DNA of 64,000 nt from JARFQW01 sp963842955 (GTDB lineage: Bacteria > Pseudomonadota > Gammaproteobacteria > Steroidobacterales > XN24). The position numbers were made by a program, and so were the translations under genes. Where the stretch lies: the NCBI GenBank assembly GCA_963842955.1, contig CAWJIJ010000009.1, positions 496,001-560,000 on the forward strand, read 5' to 3'. Shown here one piece after another: positions 41,077-50,126 of this stretch; the stretch's first letter is position 1; each line of letters starts with the position of its first letter. The notes beneath the pieces are model-generated. The model was not told where the DNA came from and searched no databases. It saw only the letters and a list, made by a program, of their open reading frames with translations.

Positions 41077-43452
41077 ATGGCCACGAAGAAACGGCAGACC
41101 GCTCGCCGCAAGACCTCCAGCGCCAAGCGCGCAAGATCCGGGTCAGCGGCCCACAAGAAGCGTTCGACGCGGAGCTCGGCCCACGCCGGTGTGGCCCGGC
41201 GCTGGCTCGGCCGTGCGTTCGTATTGGTGACGCTCACCATCGTCGCGACGGTGGTCTGGCTGGACTACCGGATCGTTTCGGCCTTCGAGGGGCGCCGCTG
41301 GGACCTGCCAGCACGAGTCTATGCCCGGCCGCTGGAGCTCGCAGCCGGGGTTCCTCTATCTGCGGGAGACCTTGAGGGGCATCTCAGGGACCTGGGATAC
41401 AAGGCGGTGTCCGGAGGGGCGCCACGGCCGGGGAGCTATTATCGTCGCGGCGAGTCGTTTCGTATCCTGACCCGGGCGTTTCCGTTCTGGGACGGCCGCC
41501 AGAGCAGTTTGTCCGCCCAGGTAGACCTGGCCGCCGGGTCTGTTCGGAGCATTCGAACCACCGAGGGGGACCCTCTCGGGACCCTGCGCCTGGACCCGAA
41601 GGCGCTGGGTACGGTGTTCCCCGGGGCGGCCGAGGACCGGCTGATCCTGGCCCCGGAGGAAATACCGGAATTGCTTCGGGCTGCGCTGGTTTCCACCGAG
41701 GATCGTCGCTTCGACAGCCATTGGGGAATCGACCCCCGCGCCATCGTTAGAGCGGCGGGCGTCAACCTGAAAGCCGGCAAGATCGAGCAGGGCGGAAGTA
41801 CCCTCACTCAGCAGCTCGTGAAGAACTACTTCCTGACCAGTCGCCAGACTTGGCCCCGGAAGCTGCAGGAAGCGATCATGGCCGTTCTCCTGGAGTTGCA
41901 CTATTCCAAGGACGACATCCTCACGGCCTACGTGAATGAGATCTATCTCGGCCAGGATGGCCGGCGGGCGGTGCATGGTTTCGGACTGGGCAGCCAGTTC
42001 TACTTCGGGAAAGCGCTGGCGGACCTGCAGGCCCAGGAGCTGGCCCTGCTGGTTGCGGTCATTCGCGGACCTTCCTGGTACAACCCCTGGCGTCACCCGG
42101 AACGGGCCAGGGAACGCCGGGATCGGGTTCTCGACTACTTGGCGGCCGCGGGTGCCATAGAGGCGTCGGCGGCGACCGCCGCCGCTGCGCGGCCCCTTGG
42201 CCTGCGCAGGGCGGGGGCTGAAGGGGCGGACTACACGCCGGCGTTTCTTGCCCTCGTTCGTCGCCAGCTTGCAAGGGACTACGGGGCCGACGATCTTTCC
42301 CAGGCCGGCCTGATGGTGTTTTCGACCCTCGACCCGATGGTCCAGACGGCCGCCGAGCAGGCGCTTGATTCGGGAATCAACAGGGCCGAGACACGGGGTC
42401 TCGGCAGTGAACTCGAGGGCGCCGTGGTCGTGACGCATCCGCACACCGGCGAAGTCCTTGCTGCCATCGGCGGCAGACGGCTGCGTTTCGACGGCTTCAA
42501 TCGGGCCATCGATGCCCGCCGCCCGATTGGGTCCCTGGTCAAACCCGTGGTCTACCTGACGGCTATCGAAACCGGTCGTTACAGCCTGGCCACGCCGGTT
42601 GAGGACGTTCCGGTCACGGTGGCCCTGGACGGTGGCAAGACCTGGTCGCCGCGGAATTTCTCTGGGACGCCCCACGGCCCGGTGCCGGTTGTGCGCGCGC
42701 TGGCCGAGAGCATGAACCTGGCTGCCGTGAACACCGGTCTGGACGTGGGCGTGGATCTTGTCGCCCATCGCCTGGGCGAGCTGACCGGGCAAGACCCGCC
42801 GACGGCCAACCCGGCCCTTCTGCTAGGGGCGGTGGACTACAGTCCGCTGGATGTCGCCGAGCTTTATGGTGTGCTGGCATCCGGAGGTTTCCGCACGCCG
42901 CTGCGTGCGGTCCTGGAAGTCAGTGATTCCAGCGGGGATGCGCTTGAGCGTTACCGGCTGGACGTGCGCGCTGTCGCAGACCCGCCGGCGGTGGATCAGG
43001 TCGTTCAGGCCATGCAGCAGACCTTCGAACGGGGTACCGCGAAGCGGGCCGCGCTGGCCGAGGGTCTGCATGCTGCCGGAAAGACGGGGACGACGGACGG
43101 TGGCCGGGACAGCTGGTTCGCCGGATTTACCGGGGACCGGCTGGCAGTGGTCTGGATCGGTCGGGACGACAACGCCGAGACCCGATTGACGGGATCCAGT
43201 GGCGCTCTGCCGGTATGGACTGAGCTCATGAACCGGCTGCCAACCGCGGGGTTGGCAGGCCAGTCGGCTGCGGGTCAGGCCATCGTGCAGATCGACTACG
43301 CCACCGGCCGGCTCGTGCGGGCGGAGTGTGCCGATGCGATTTCTGTCAGACTGCCCCAGGACACGAAACTCGTGGTGGACCCTGCGTGCGATCCGGGGCG
43401 CCAGTCGCTGGTTGAACGAGGTAAGGAGTGGTTGAAACGCCTGACGCGCTGA
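41077..43452 (+). CDS. mrcB: Bifunctional penicillin-binding protein 1B
   Basis: Class A PBP, 791 residues, that makes and cross-links peptidoglycan. A basic cytoplasmic tail (1-40) precedes one helix (FVLVTLTIVATVVWL) and a UB2H-like region (ARPLELAAGVPLSAGDLEGH). The glycosyltransferase 51 domain has catalytic E208 in STEDRRFDSHWG and GGSTLTQQLVKNYFL. The transpeptidase has S486-LV-K489, SMN in ALAESMNLAAVN and KTGT at 669-672. The 3' end overlaps the next gene by 25 bases. Confidence 0.95.
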   Translation: MATKKRQTARRKTSSAKRARSGSAAHKKRSTRSSAHAGVARRWLGRAFVLVTLTIVATVVWLDYRIVSAFEGRRWDLPARVYARPLELAAGVPLSAGDLEGHLRDLGYKAVSGGAPRPGSYYRRGESFRILTRAFPFWDGRQSSLSAQVDLAAGSVRSIRTTEGDPLGTLRLDPKALGTVFPGAAEDRLILAPEEIPELLRAALVSTEDRRFDSHWGIDPRAIVRAAGVNLKAGKIEQGGSTLTQQLVKNYFLTSRQTWPRKLQEAIMAVLLELHYSKDDILTAYVNEIYLGQDGRRAVHGFGLGSQFYFGKALADLQAQELALLVAVIRGPSWYNPWRHPERARERRDRVLDYLAAAGAIEASAATAAAARPLGLRRAGAEGADYTPAFLALVRRQLARDYGADDLSQAGLMVFSTLDPMVQTAAEQALDSGINRAETRGLGSELEGAVVVTHPHTGEVLAAIGGRRLRFDGFNRAIDARRPIGSLVKPVVYLTAIETGRYSLATPVEDVPVTVALDGGKTWSPRNFSGTPHGPVPVVRALAESMNLAAVNTGLDVGVDLVAHRLGELTGQDPPTANPALLLGAVDYSPLDVAELYGVLASGGFRTPLRAVLEVSDSSGDALERYRLDVRAVADPPAVDQVVQAMQQTFERGTAKRAALAEGLHAAGKTGTTDGGRDSWFAGFTGDRLAVVWIGRDDNAETRLTGSSGALPVWTELMNRLPTAGLAGQSAAGQAIVQIDYATGRLVRAECADAISVRLPQDTKLVVDPACDPGRQSLVERGKEWLKRLTR

Positions 43453-43880
43453 CGCTGAGAGGGTCCTGGCTGACGTTGGTGCTGCTGACCACGCTACTCG
43501 GCGGCTGCGCCACGCCGGGTGCCGCGCCGGGTCCTGAGACGCGCAAGGCCGGGTCCGTGCCATCCGCAGCACAACCCGAGACGTCCGCTGGTCCGGTGCG
43601 TTCCATCAGCCCCGCCGCCACCCTGATCGAAGAGGCTGGCGAACTCGAGTCGCGCGGCGCGGTTGACGAGGCCGGTTCAGTTCTCGAGCGCGCCGTTCGC
43701 CTGGATCCGGCGAACGGCGAGGCCTGGCTTGCGCTGGCCCACCTCCGGGCGGCCAACGGAGATGTCGAGGGTGCACGGAATCTGGGGCTGCGGGCGCTGA
43801 GTGTTTCGGGTGACGAACCCGAGACGGCCCGATCGGCCCGGGCGCTTCTGAAACGACTTGAGCGGTCGACCCGGCAATGA
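43428..43880 (+). CDS. Lipoprotein with TPR repeats
   Basis: Outer-membrane-type lipoprotein, 150 residues from GTG 43428 (inside the mrcB end). Lipobox LLGGC27 follows a hydrophobic stretch LTLVLLTTLLGG. Residues about 60-145 have TPR-like helices (LERAVRLDPANGEAWLALAHL). The start is uncertain because AAGGAG touches the GTG. It overlaps yoaA by four bases. Probably a partner for the peptidoglycan synthase next to it, as LpoB/CpoB-type lipoproteins are in other species; this is inference from position. Confidence 0.8.
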   Translation: MVETPDALTLRGSWLTLVLLTTLLGGCATPGAAPGPETRKAGSVPSAAQPETSAGPVRSISPAATLIEEAGELESRGAVDEAGSVLERAVRLDPANGEAWLALAHLRAANGDVEGARNLGLRALSVSGDEPETARSARALLKRLERSTRQ

Positions 43881-45820
43881 GCCTGACTGAGACCTGTGAG
43901 AATGCGCTGGCCGCAGACGGTCCGTTGGCATTGGGCCTCGCCGGATATGCCCCGAGGGCCGGGCAGCGGGCTATGGCCCGCGCTGTGGCCGAAGCCATCG
44001 AGCGGCGGTCCCACCTGCTGGTCGAGGCGGGCACCGGCACCGGCAAGACCTTCGCCTACCTGGTGCCGGCCTTGCTGTCGGGGCGCCGGGTCGTGGTTTC
44101 CACGGGAACGCGGAACCTCCAGGACCAGCTGTTCGCGAAGGACTTGCCTTCGCTTGCGCAGGCGATGGGCGCGCCGGCCGACGTCGCCCTGCTGAAAGGT
44201 CGCGGCAACTACCTTTGTCTGCATCGCATGGCCCTGGCCCTGGAAGACCCTGCGGGTTTGAGCCGGCCGTCTCTGCGCGCACTGGCCCGAGTCCGGTCAT
44301 GGGCGGAAGTCACGCGCACGGGTGATGTGGCGGAAATCACCGGCGTTCCGGAGGACTCACCGGTCTGGCCGCGGGTCACATCGACAGCGGACAATTGCCT
44401 GGGCTCGGCGTGTCCCCAGTGGCAGGACTGCCACGTTGTCCGCGCGCGGCGGGAGGCCTTGCGAGCTGATGTGATCGTCGTCAATCACCACTTACTGATG
44501 GCGGACCTCGCGCTGAAGGAGGAAGGATTCGGCGAATTGTTGCCCGCGGCCGACGTCGTCATCGTTGACGAAGCCCACCAGCTGGCCGACATTGCGACCC
44601 GTTTTTTCGGAACCACGGTCAGCTCTCGACAGCTGTCCCAGCTCATCGCGGATCTGCGCGCCGAAAGTCTGCTGGCCGGCGCATGGGATGAAGGCCTGGC
44701 CCGGGAGGCCGGTGGCATCGAGCAGGCCCTTGCGAATGCTCGCCTGGCAATGGGCCGGGACACGGGGCGTCGGCCCTGGCCCGCTCCGGGCGGGCATGTA
44801 GAGAATGCCATCGAGACACTCATTGACGAGATGATTGTCCTGGCCAGCCGGCTTTCGGCGCTGGATGGTATGGGAGCGGGCCTGGACGGCGTGACGGGTC
44901 GCGTGGCCCAGGCCGTGGATCGACTGACACGACTGACCGGGCCGGCGGACAGCGACCAGGTTCGCTGGGTTGAAATCTGGCCGCGCAGCTTCACGCTGCA
45001 AAGCGCTCCCGTCGATGCAGGTCCGACTCTCGCGGCGCGGATGGAAGAGCGGCCTGCCGCATGGGTTTTTACGTCGGCCACCCTGGCGGTCGGCGGAGAC
45101 TTCTCCCTGGTCCAGGCGCGCCTCGGTCTGGCGGAGGCGGATCTGCTGTCGGTGGACAGCCCCTTCGATTATCCGGGGCGCAGCCGGTTGTTCGTTCCCG
45201 GCGGACTGCCGGCACCTTCGGCCCGGGACTACACTCACCGGGCGCTGGGGGCAATGCTGCCCCTGCTCGAGGCCTCTGGTGGCGGGGCCTTCTTTCTCTT
45301 TACCAGTCATCGCGCCCTGCGCGAGGCAGCGGAATGGTTTCGTGGGGGAGCGGCGGCCAGTAGCTATACCCTCCTGGTCCAGGGGGATGAGCCAAAGGAC
45401 ATCCTTCTGAGACGGTTTCGCGAGGCGCCCCGGGCGGTTCTTCTCGGCACCGGCAGTTTCTGGGAGGGAGTGGATGTGCGCGGGCCGGCCCTGCGCCTGG
45501 TCGTCATCGACCGGCTGCCGTTTGCCGTGCCGGACGATCCGATCCTTGAGGCCCGACTGGACCGGGCGCGGGAGAACGGCGGCAATCCGTTTCGGGATAT
45601 CCAGCTGCCCGAGGCGGCACTTGCCCTGAAGCAGGGGGCCGGCAGGCTGATGCGGGATGTCGAGGACGAGGGTGTCGTGGCGATTTGCGATCCCCGGATT
45701 CTTGGCAAAAGCTATGGGCGGGTTTTTCTCGATGCGCTCTCGCCCATGCCGCTTGAACGGAATCCGCAGGCAGCTGTCGAGTTCCTGGCGAACACGCAGC
45801 CCGGAGGAACGGCGCAATGA
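43877..45820 (+). CDS. yoaA: ATP-dependent DNA helicase of the DinG/YoaA family
   Basis: Superfamily 2 XPD-like helicase, 647 residues. Walker A is EAGTGTGKT at 50-58 and the DEAH box is VIVDEAHQL. Cysteines in GNYLC, DNCLGSAC and QDC are placed as [4Fe-4S] ligands between motifs Ia and II. The C-terminal GTGSFWEGVDVRG and QGAGRLMRD blocks are motifs V and VI. It lies in the mrcB-TPR-yoaA-tsaB gene string with overlaps of four bases on both sides. Confidence 0.93.
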   Translation: MSLTETCENALAADGPLALGLAGYAPRAGQRAMARAVAEAIERRSHLLVEAGTGTGKTFAYLVPALLSGRRVVVSTGTRNLQDQLFAKDLPSLAQAMGAPADVALLKGRGNYLCLHRMALALEDPAGLSRPSLRALARVRSWAEVTRTGDVAEITGVPEDSPVWPRVTSTADNCLGSACPQWQDCHVVRARREALRADVIVVNHHLLMADLALKEEGFGELLPAADVVIVDEAHQLADIATRFFGTTVSSRQLSQLIADLRAESLLAGAWDEGLAREAGGIEQALANARLAMGRDTGRRPWPAPGGHVENAIETLIDEMIVLASRLSALDGMGAGLDGVTGRVAQAVDRLTRLTGPADSDQVRWVEIWPRSFTLQSAPVDAGPTLAARMEERPAAWVFTSATLAVGGDFSLVQARLGLAEADLLSVDSPFDYPGRSRLFVPGGLPAPSARDYTHRALGAMLPLLEASGGGAFFLFTSHRALREAAEWFRGGAAASSYTLLVQGDEPKDILLRRFREAPRAVLLGTGSFWEGVDVRGPALRLVVIDRLPFAVPDDPILEARLDRARENGGNPFRDIQLPEAALALKQGAGRLMRDVEDEGVVAICDPRILGKSYGRVFLDALSPMPLERNPQAAVEFLANTQPGGTAQ

Positions 45821-46503
45821 AACTCCTGGCCATCGACACCGCAGGCCCGATCAGCGGAGTCGGTCTGCTGAGTGACGGGTCCGTCCTGGAGTCGATTCAC
45901 GATGAGCCCCGGGGCCAGGCCCGCGTGGTCCTGACCCAGGTCGAGACACTGCTCGCGCAAGCTGAAATGTCCCTTGGCGGCCTGGATGCTGTCGCGTTTG
46001 GTCAGGGGCCCGGAAGCTTCACCGGCCTGCGGATCGCCGCCGGAGTGGCCCAGGGACTTGCGCTGGGGTCCGGCCTGCCGGTGATTCCCGTATCCAGCCT
46101 GGCTGCCCTGGCGCTTGCGGCGCACCGGGCCTACGGGGCCGGTTGCGTAGTCCCCGCGCTGGATGCGCGCATGGGCGAAGTTTACTGGGGCGCTTATCGG
46201 ATCGGGGGCGACGACCTTCCGGTCGCCGATACCGCCGACCAGATCTCGATGCCCGATGACGTCCTTGTTTCGGGGCCGGACGACTGGGCCGGCGCCGGCA
46301 GCGCATGGGCCGTCTGGCCGAACCTCGGGGCGCCGGCCATTCGCTTTCGTTATCCTGACCTGGTGTCCCGGCCGGCTGATTTGCTGAAGTTGGCGGGCAG
46401 GGCCTGGGCCGCCGGTGAGGCCGTCGATGCCGCCGCCGCTCTGCCTGTGTACCTCAGGGACCAGGTGGCGAAGCGCGTTGGAGAAAAGGGCCACGGAGGC
46501 TAG
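45817..46503 (+). CDS. tsaB: tRNA threonylcarbamoyladenosine modification protein TsaB
   Basis: Partner of TsaD in making t6A37 of tRNA. It has 228 residues. The ASKHA fold is visible from the start (MKLLAIDTAGPISGVGLLSDG), with GQGPGSFTGLRIAAGVAQGLALG near residue 65-87, the typical TsaB block. It is coupled to yoaA by a four-base overlap, a pairing common in gammaproteobacteria. Confidence 0.95.
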   Translation: MKLLAIDTAGPISGVGLLSDGSVLESIHDEPRGQARVVLTQVETLLAQAEMSLGGLDAVAFGQGPGSFTGLRIAAGVAQGLALGSGLPVIPVSSLAALALAAHRAYGAGCVVPALDARMGEVYWGAYRIGGDDLPVADTADQISMPDDVLVSGPDDWAGAGSAWAVWPNLGAPAIRFRYPDLVSRPADLLKLAGRAWAAGEAVDAAAALPVYLRDQVAKRVGEKGHGG

Positions 46504-46531
46504 GCGTTCCCGAATCCCGGCGCCGTGGACT

Positions 46532-46558
46532 CTGTCTACAGTTTAACCAAACTGTCAT
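46532..46558 (+). promoter_or_regulatory. phoB upstream inverted repeat
   Basis: Perfect palindrome ACAGTTT-AACC-AAACTGT (46538-46555) in a 99-base gap before phoB. Its right arm runs into an exact CTGTCAT (46552-46558), the core unit of the Pho box, and CTGTCTA lies at 46532. The two units are 20 bp apart and not the usual 11, so autoregulation by PhoB is possible but not shown. It could also be an AT-rich mRNA hairpin. Confidence 0.35.
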
Positions 46559-46602
46559 CGTCCGCTGTTGTAATTCGCGCGTCATCAAGAATGAGTAAGG
46601 CA

Positions 46603-47304
46603 ATGACTGCCAAACAGATTTTAATTGTCGAGGATGAGAAAGCCATCCGCGACATGATTGCTTTTGGTCTGCGGCGAGCGGGTTACGAGGTGCTCGAAGC
46701 GGAGGATTGCCGCACGGCCAGGCATAAAGTCGCGGACCGGCTTCCGGATCTCCTCCTCGTGGACTGGATGCTCCCGGATATGAGTGGGCTCGAATTGACC
46801 CGCGCGCTGAAGAAAGACGATGCCACCCGGGAAGTGCCAGTCATCATGTTGACGGCGCGCGCGGAAGAAGACGACAAGATTCGCGGCCTGGATGGCGGTG
46901 CCGACGACTATGTGACCAAGCCCTTTTCACCGCGGGAACTGCTGGCCCGCATCAAGGCCGTGTTGCGGCGTGCGAATGGAGCCGGTGAGGACGAGGTCGT
47001 GGACGTGGAGGGTCTTCGGCTGGACTCCGGATCGCACAGGGTCATGGTGGGCGATCGGATCATCCCGCTGGGCCCGACGGAGTTTCGCCTGCTGTCTTTC
47101 TTCATGACCCACCCGGAGCGCGTTTACAGCCGTAGCCAACTACTGGACCGGGTCTGGGGCGGCAATGTGTATGTCGAGGAGCGTACCGTCGATGTCCATA
47201 TCCGCCGGCTTCGCAAAGCGTTGGAGCCTTTCGGCTATCAGCGTTTCGTGCAGACGGTGCGCGGAGCCGGCTACCGGTTCTCCAGGCGGATCGAGGGACC
47301 GTGA
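46603..47304 (+). CDS. phoB: Phosphate regulon response regulator PhoB
   Basis: OmpR-type response regulator, 233 residues from ATG 46603 (another ATG at 46591 is possible). The receiver has the acidic pair E10-D11, the phosphorylated D54 (LLLVDWMLP) and K in YVTKPFSPREL. The winged helix (LGPTEFRLLSFFMTHPERVY, then RTVDVHIRRLRKALE) is typical of PhoB. It overlaps phoR by four bases. Pho-type targets nearby are the porin gene and pst genes. Confidence 0.95.
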   Translation: MTAKQILIVEDEKAIRDMIAFGLRRAGYEVLEAEDCRTARHKVADRLPDLLLVDWMLPDMSGLELTRALKKDDATREVPVIMLTARAEEDDKIRGLDGGADDYVTKPFSPRELLARIKAVLRRANGAGEDEVVDVEGLRLDSGSHRVMVGDRIIPLGPTEFRLLSFFMTHPERVYSRSQLLDRVWGGNVYVEERTVDVHIRRLRKALEPFGYQRFVQTVRGAGYRFSRRIEGP

Positions 47305-48677
47305 AAAACCAGCCGTGGATTTATGCTCTTGTCAGGCTGCTTCTGATTGTCGGGGCTGCTGTCGGTGCGGGCCTGATTTTCGGTTATCCCCTCGCCTGGG
47401 TCCTGGGATCCCTGATCGTCTATCTCGGCTGGCACCTGTATCACCTTTACCTGCTTGAACGCTGGCTGCGGATAGGGGGCCGGCAACCGCCCCGCAATGC
47501 TCCGGGGATCTGGGGTACGATCTACGCCGAGCTGTACCACCTCAGAAGCCGCCACCGTGAGCGCAAGAAGAGACTGAGCCGGCTGGTCAAGGAGTTCCGC
47601 AAGTCCACCAAGGCCCTGCCGGACGCAATTGTGGTACTGACGGAGGATCACGACATCGCCTGGGTAAATCGGTCGGCCGGAGACCTCCTCGGCCTGACAA
47701 AGGCGGACCGGGGTCAGCCCGTGGATAATTTCATTCGCGATCCGGTCTTCGTCGAGCGTCTGCGCAGCGGCGGTCTATCCCGGGCGGTGCGAATCCAGTC
47801 CCCGGCGCAGCGTGATCTCACGCTTACGCTCCAGGAGTTTCCCTACGGAAAGCAACAGCGCCTGCTGATCGGGAAGAACGTGACGGCGGAGGAGCGCCTG
47901 GAGAAAGTTCGGCGCAGCTTCGTCGCCAACGCGTCCCACGAGCTGCGCTCGCCGCTGACGGTGATGAGCGGCTACCTGGAAAGCCTGATTGAAGACGACG
48001 AACTGCCAGAGGGCTGGCGTGAGCCGGTGCTGGAGATGGGGCAGCAGGCGGGACGCATGCACGCCATTATCGAGGATCTGCTGACCCTGTCCCGTCTCGA
48101 GACCGCCGAGGCCGAGGCGGAGAGAGAGCTTGTTGATGTGGCCGGAATGCTCACGCTCATTCGCAAGGACGCGCTGTCCCGGGCCGGGCGTCCGGCTTTC
48201 GTTGACCTGACCCTGGATTGCAGCAGCGGGTTATTGGGAGCGGAGTCCGAGATTTACTCCGTGTTCACCAACCTCGTGTCCAATGCCCTGAATTACACCC
48301 CCGAAGAGGGGCGCGTGACTATCCGCTGGTGGTGCGATGACGATGGTGGGCACTTTTCCGTCACGGATACGGGACCCGGTATTCCGCCCGATGCGATACC
48401 GCGCCTGACCGAGCGCTTCTATCGGGTGGACAAGGGCCGGGAACGCTCCAGTGGCGGGACAGGCCTGGGTCTTGCGATCGTCAAGCATGCTTTGCAGCGG
48501 CACGGGGGAGTGCTCGAAATCGAGAGCGAACTGGGGGTCCGCAGTTGTTTCGTCTGCCACTTCCCCAAGGATCGACTCGCGGTCGTATATGAAGCAGACG
48601 CGGAACAGGGCCCGCCGGAACCGGGACAGCAAACGCCGGATTCGGGCAATGTGTTGCAATTTCACCACACGTCTTGA
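47301..48677 (+). CDS. phoR: Phosphate regulon sensor kinase PhoR
   Basis: Sensor histidine kinase, 458 residues. Two hydrophobic helices lie at the start (LVRLLLIVGAAVGAGLIF and LAWVLGSLIVYLGWHLY) with almost no periplasmic loop, as in PhoR. A PAS domain (about 105-195) follows. The phosphorylated H213 is in NASHELRSPLTVMSGYLESL. The ATPase domain has NALNYTPEEG, DTGPGIPPD and GGTGLGLAIVKHAL. Senses phosphate through the Pst/PhoU complex. Confidence 0.95.
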   Translation: MKNQPWIYALVRLLLIVGAAVGAGLIFGYPLAWVLGSLIVYLGWHLYHLYLLERWLRIGGRQPPRNAPGIWGTIYAELYHLRSRHRERKKRLSRLVKEFRKSTKALPDAIVVLTEDHDIAWVNRSAGDLLGLTKADRGQPVDNFIRDPVFVERLRSGGLSRAVRIQSPAQRDLTLTLQEFPYGKQQRLLIGKNVTAEERLEKVRRSFVANASHELRSPLTVMSGYLESLIEDDELPEGWREPVLEMGQQAGRMHAIIEDLLTLSRLETAEAEAERELVDVAGMLTLIRKDALSRAGRPAFVDLTLDCSSGLLGAESEIYSVFTNLVSNALNYTPEEGRVTIRWWCDDDGGHFSVTDTGPGIPPDAIPRLTERFYRVDKGRERSSGGTGLGLAIVKHALQRHGGVLEIESELGVRSCFVCHFPKDRLAVVYEADAEQGPPEPGQQTPDSGNVLQFHHTS

Positions 48678-48757
48678 TGCAGCGCGGTAAAGGTCTATAA
48701 TTCGCCCTGAGATCAAGAAAAACCGGCATTTCGGAAAACCCCTACGGCGTCTTGATC
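48674..48757 (+). promoter_or_regulatory. Porin gene promoter and leader inverted repeat
   Basis: -35 TTGATG (48674-48679), 16-base spacer and a perfect -10 TATAAT (48696-48701) overlap the end of phoR. The transcript leader would be about 180 bases. It contains GATCAAGA (48711-48718) and TCTTGATC (48750-48757), a perfect eight-base inverted repeat with a 31-base loop. No clear Pho box is seen at the -35. The rest of the gap to 48887 shows only the ribosome site TAAGGAG. Confidence 0.5.
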
Positions 48758-48887
48758 TTGCGATATTCATATTTCTGCAACACATGCTTTCTAGACTGCG
48801 CGCGTCTGCTGCCTGGCAGGATTGTGGCAAGAATGGATCGCCCGGCCGGCAACGTGTTGCGAACATCCTCTCTAAGGAGAATCCAAA

Positions 48888-50006
48888 ATGAAACGCAGAG
48901 TTATCATCCCGGGCGCGAGCGTCCTGGCGATGGCGATTGCTTTGGCGTCGACCCCCGCGCTGGCGGAAATGACCGTAAACGTGGGCGGCCGAGTCCAGGT
49001 GGATGGCACCGTCTATGACGACGACAATGTGGACATGGGCGACGGCACCGAATTTCGCCGTGTTCGCCTGTTTGCTTATGGCGAGATCGACGACGACTGG
49101 CAGTACAAGGCGAATATCGACTTCGCCGGAAACGATACGGTCCTGAAGGACGCGTATATCCGCTACACCGGCTTCGGCTTCGGCAAGCTGACCATCGGCC
49201 AGTTCAAGCAGGAGCAGGGCCTGGAAGTCCTGACCAGCTCGAAGTACATGACCTTCGTCGAGCGGGCCATGATCAGCGCCTTCGTTCCGGATCGCCGGAT
49301 CGGTCTCGGACTCTCGGGCGACGCCGGCACGTTCCACTGGGCCGCATCGGTGTTCGGCCAGGAAGAGAGCAGCTCCGAGGGCAAGGACGAGGGCACCGGC
49401 GCCAACGGCCGCTTGGCCTGGACGCCCACCTTTGGTGACGACGCCTTCGTGCACCTGGGCGCCTCTTACTCCTGGCAGGAAGCCGAAGACCAGGAAGACG
49501 AGTGGCGGGTACGGGCGCGGCCCGAGACCCACCAGACCAGCATTCGCCTGGTGGACACCGGAACGCTCAACGACGTCAACAACATCCAGACCGCCGGTCT
49601 TGAGGGTGCCGCGGTGTTCGGCCCCTTCTCCTTGCAGGGCGAGTGGATGCAGCAGACCATCGACAGGGATGGCGGCAATGATCCGGATCTCACCGGCTAC
49701 TATGTCTACGGAAGCTGGTTCATCACCGGAGAATCCCGTAGCTACAAGGGCGGCACCTTCGGTCGTACCAAGGCCACCAACGCCTGGGAAGTTGCTGCCC
49801 GATACAGCAACATGGATCTCAAGGACGGGGACATCAATGGCGGCGAGATCGACAACTACACCATTGGCGTGAACTATTACGTGAATCCCTACCTGCGCTT
49901 CATGGCGAACTACGTCATCAGCGAGGCCAGCGATTCGCCGGCCAACAACGGCGGTGACGAAGAGCCCAACGCCTTTGTCGTACGTGCCGCAATGGACTTC
50001 AAGTAA
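48888..50006 (+). CDS. Phosphate-selective porin of the OprO/OprP family
   Basis: Outer-membrane beta-barrel porin, 372 residues. A signal peptide ends near residue 26 (MAIALASTPALA). The mature barrel shows many alternating strands, the GRVQVDGTVYDDD start, a GKLTIGQFKQEQGLEVLTSS block near residue 100 and a C-terminal strand ending in FK, with an aromatic last-but-one residue. Family and its place next to phoBR, phoU and pst support phosphate or polyphosphate uptake. Substrate choice is inferred. Confidence 0.85.
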   Translation: MKRRVIIPGASVLAMAIALASTPALAEMTVNVGGRVQVDGTVYDDDNVDMGDGTEFRRVRLFAYGEIDDDWQYKANIDFAGNDTVLKDAYIRYTGFGFGKLTIGQFKQEQGLEVLTSSKYMTFVERAMISAFVPDRRIGLGLSGDAGTFHWAASVFGQEESSSEGKDEGTGANGRLAWTPTFGDDAFVHLGASYSWQEAEDQEDEWRVRARPETHQTSIRLVDTGTLNDVNNIQTAGLEGAAVFGPFSLQGEWMQQTIDRDGGNDPDLTGYYVYGSWFITGESRSYKGGTFGRTKATNAWEVAARYSNMDLKDGDINGGEIDNYTIGVNYYVNPYLRFMANYVISEASDSPANNGGDEEPNAFVVRAAMDFK

Positions 50007-50033
50007 GTCCTGTCCTTGGCAATAGCCCGGAAG

Positions 50034-50057
50034 AGCCCCGCTTCGGCGGGGCTTTTT
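50034..50057 (+). terminator. Rho-independent terminator of the porin gene
   Basis: Perfect eight-pair stem AGCCCCGC-TTCG-GCGGGGCT with a UUCG-type tetraloop followed by TTTT, 28 bases after the porin stop. Confidence 0.93.
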
Positions 50058-50126
50058 CGTTGTCGATTTCAGCCAGCGCGATCGGGGGATCGCAGGCTGG
50101 CGTATAGTTTTGCGTGGAGGTGGTTG

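Noticed and set aside
41356..42792. Leftward open frame of 478 codons inside mrcB
   Set aside because: Antisense shadow; the sense strand carries all PBP1B motifs.
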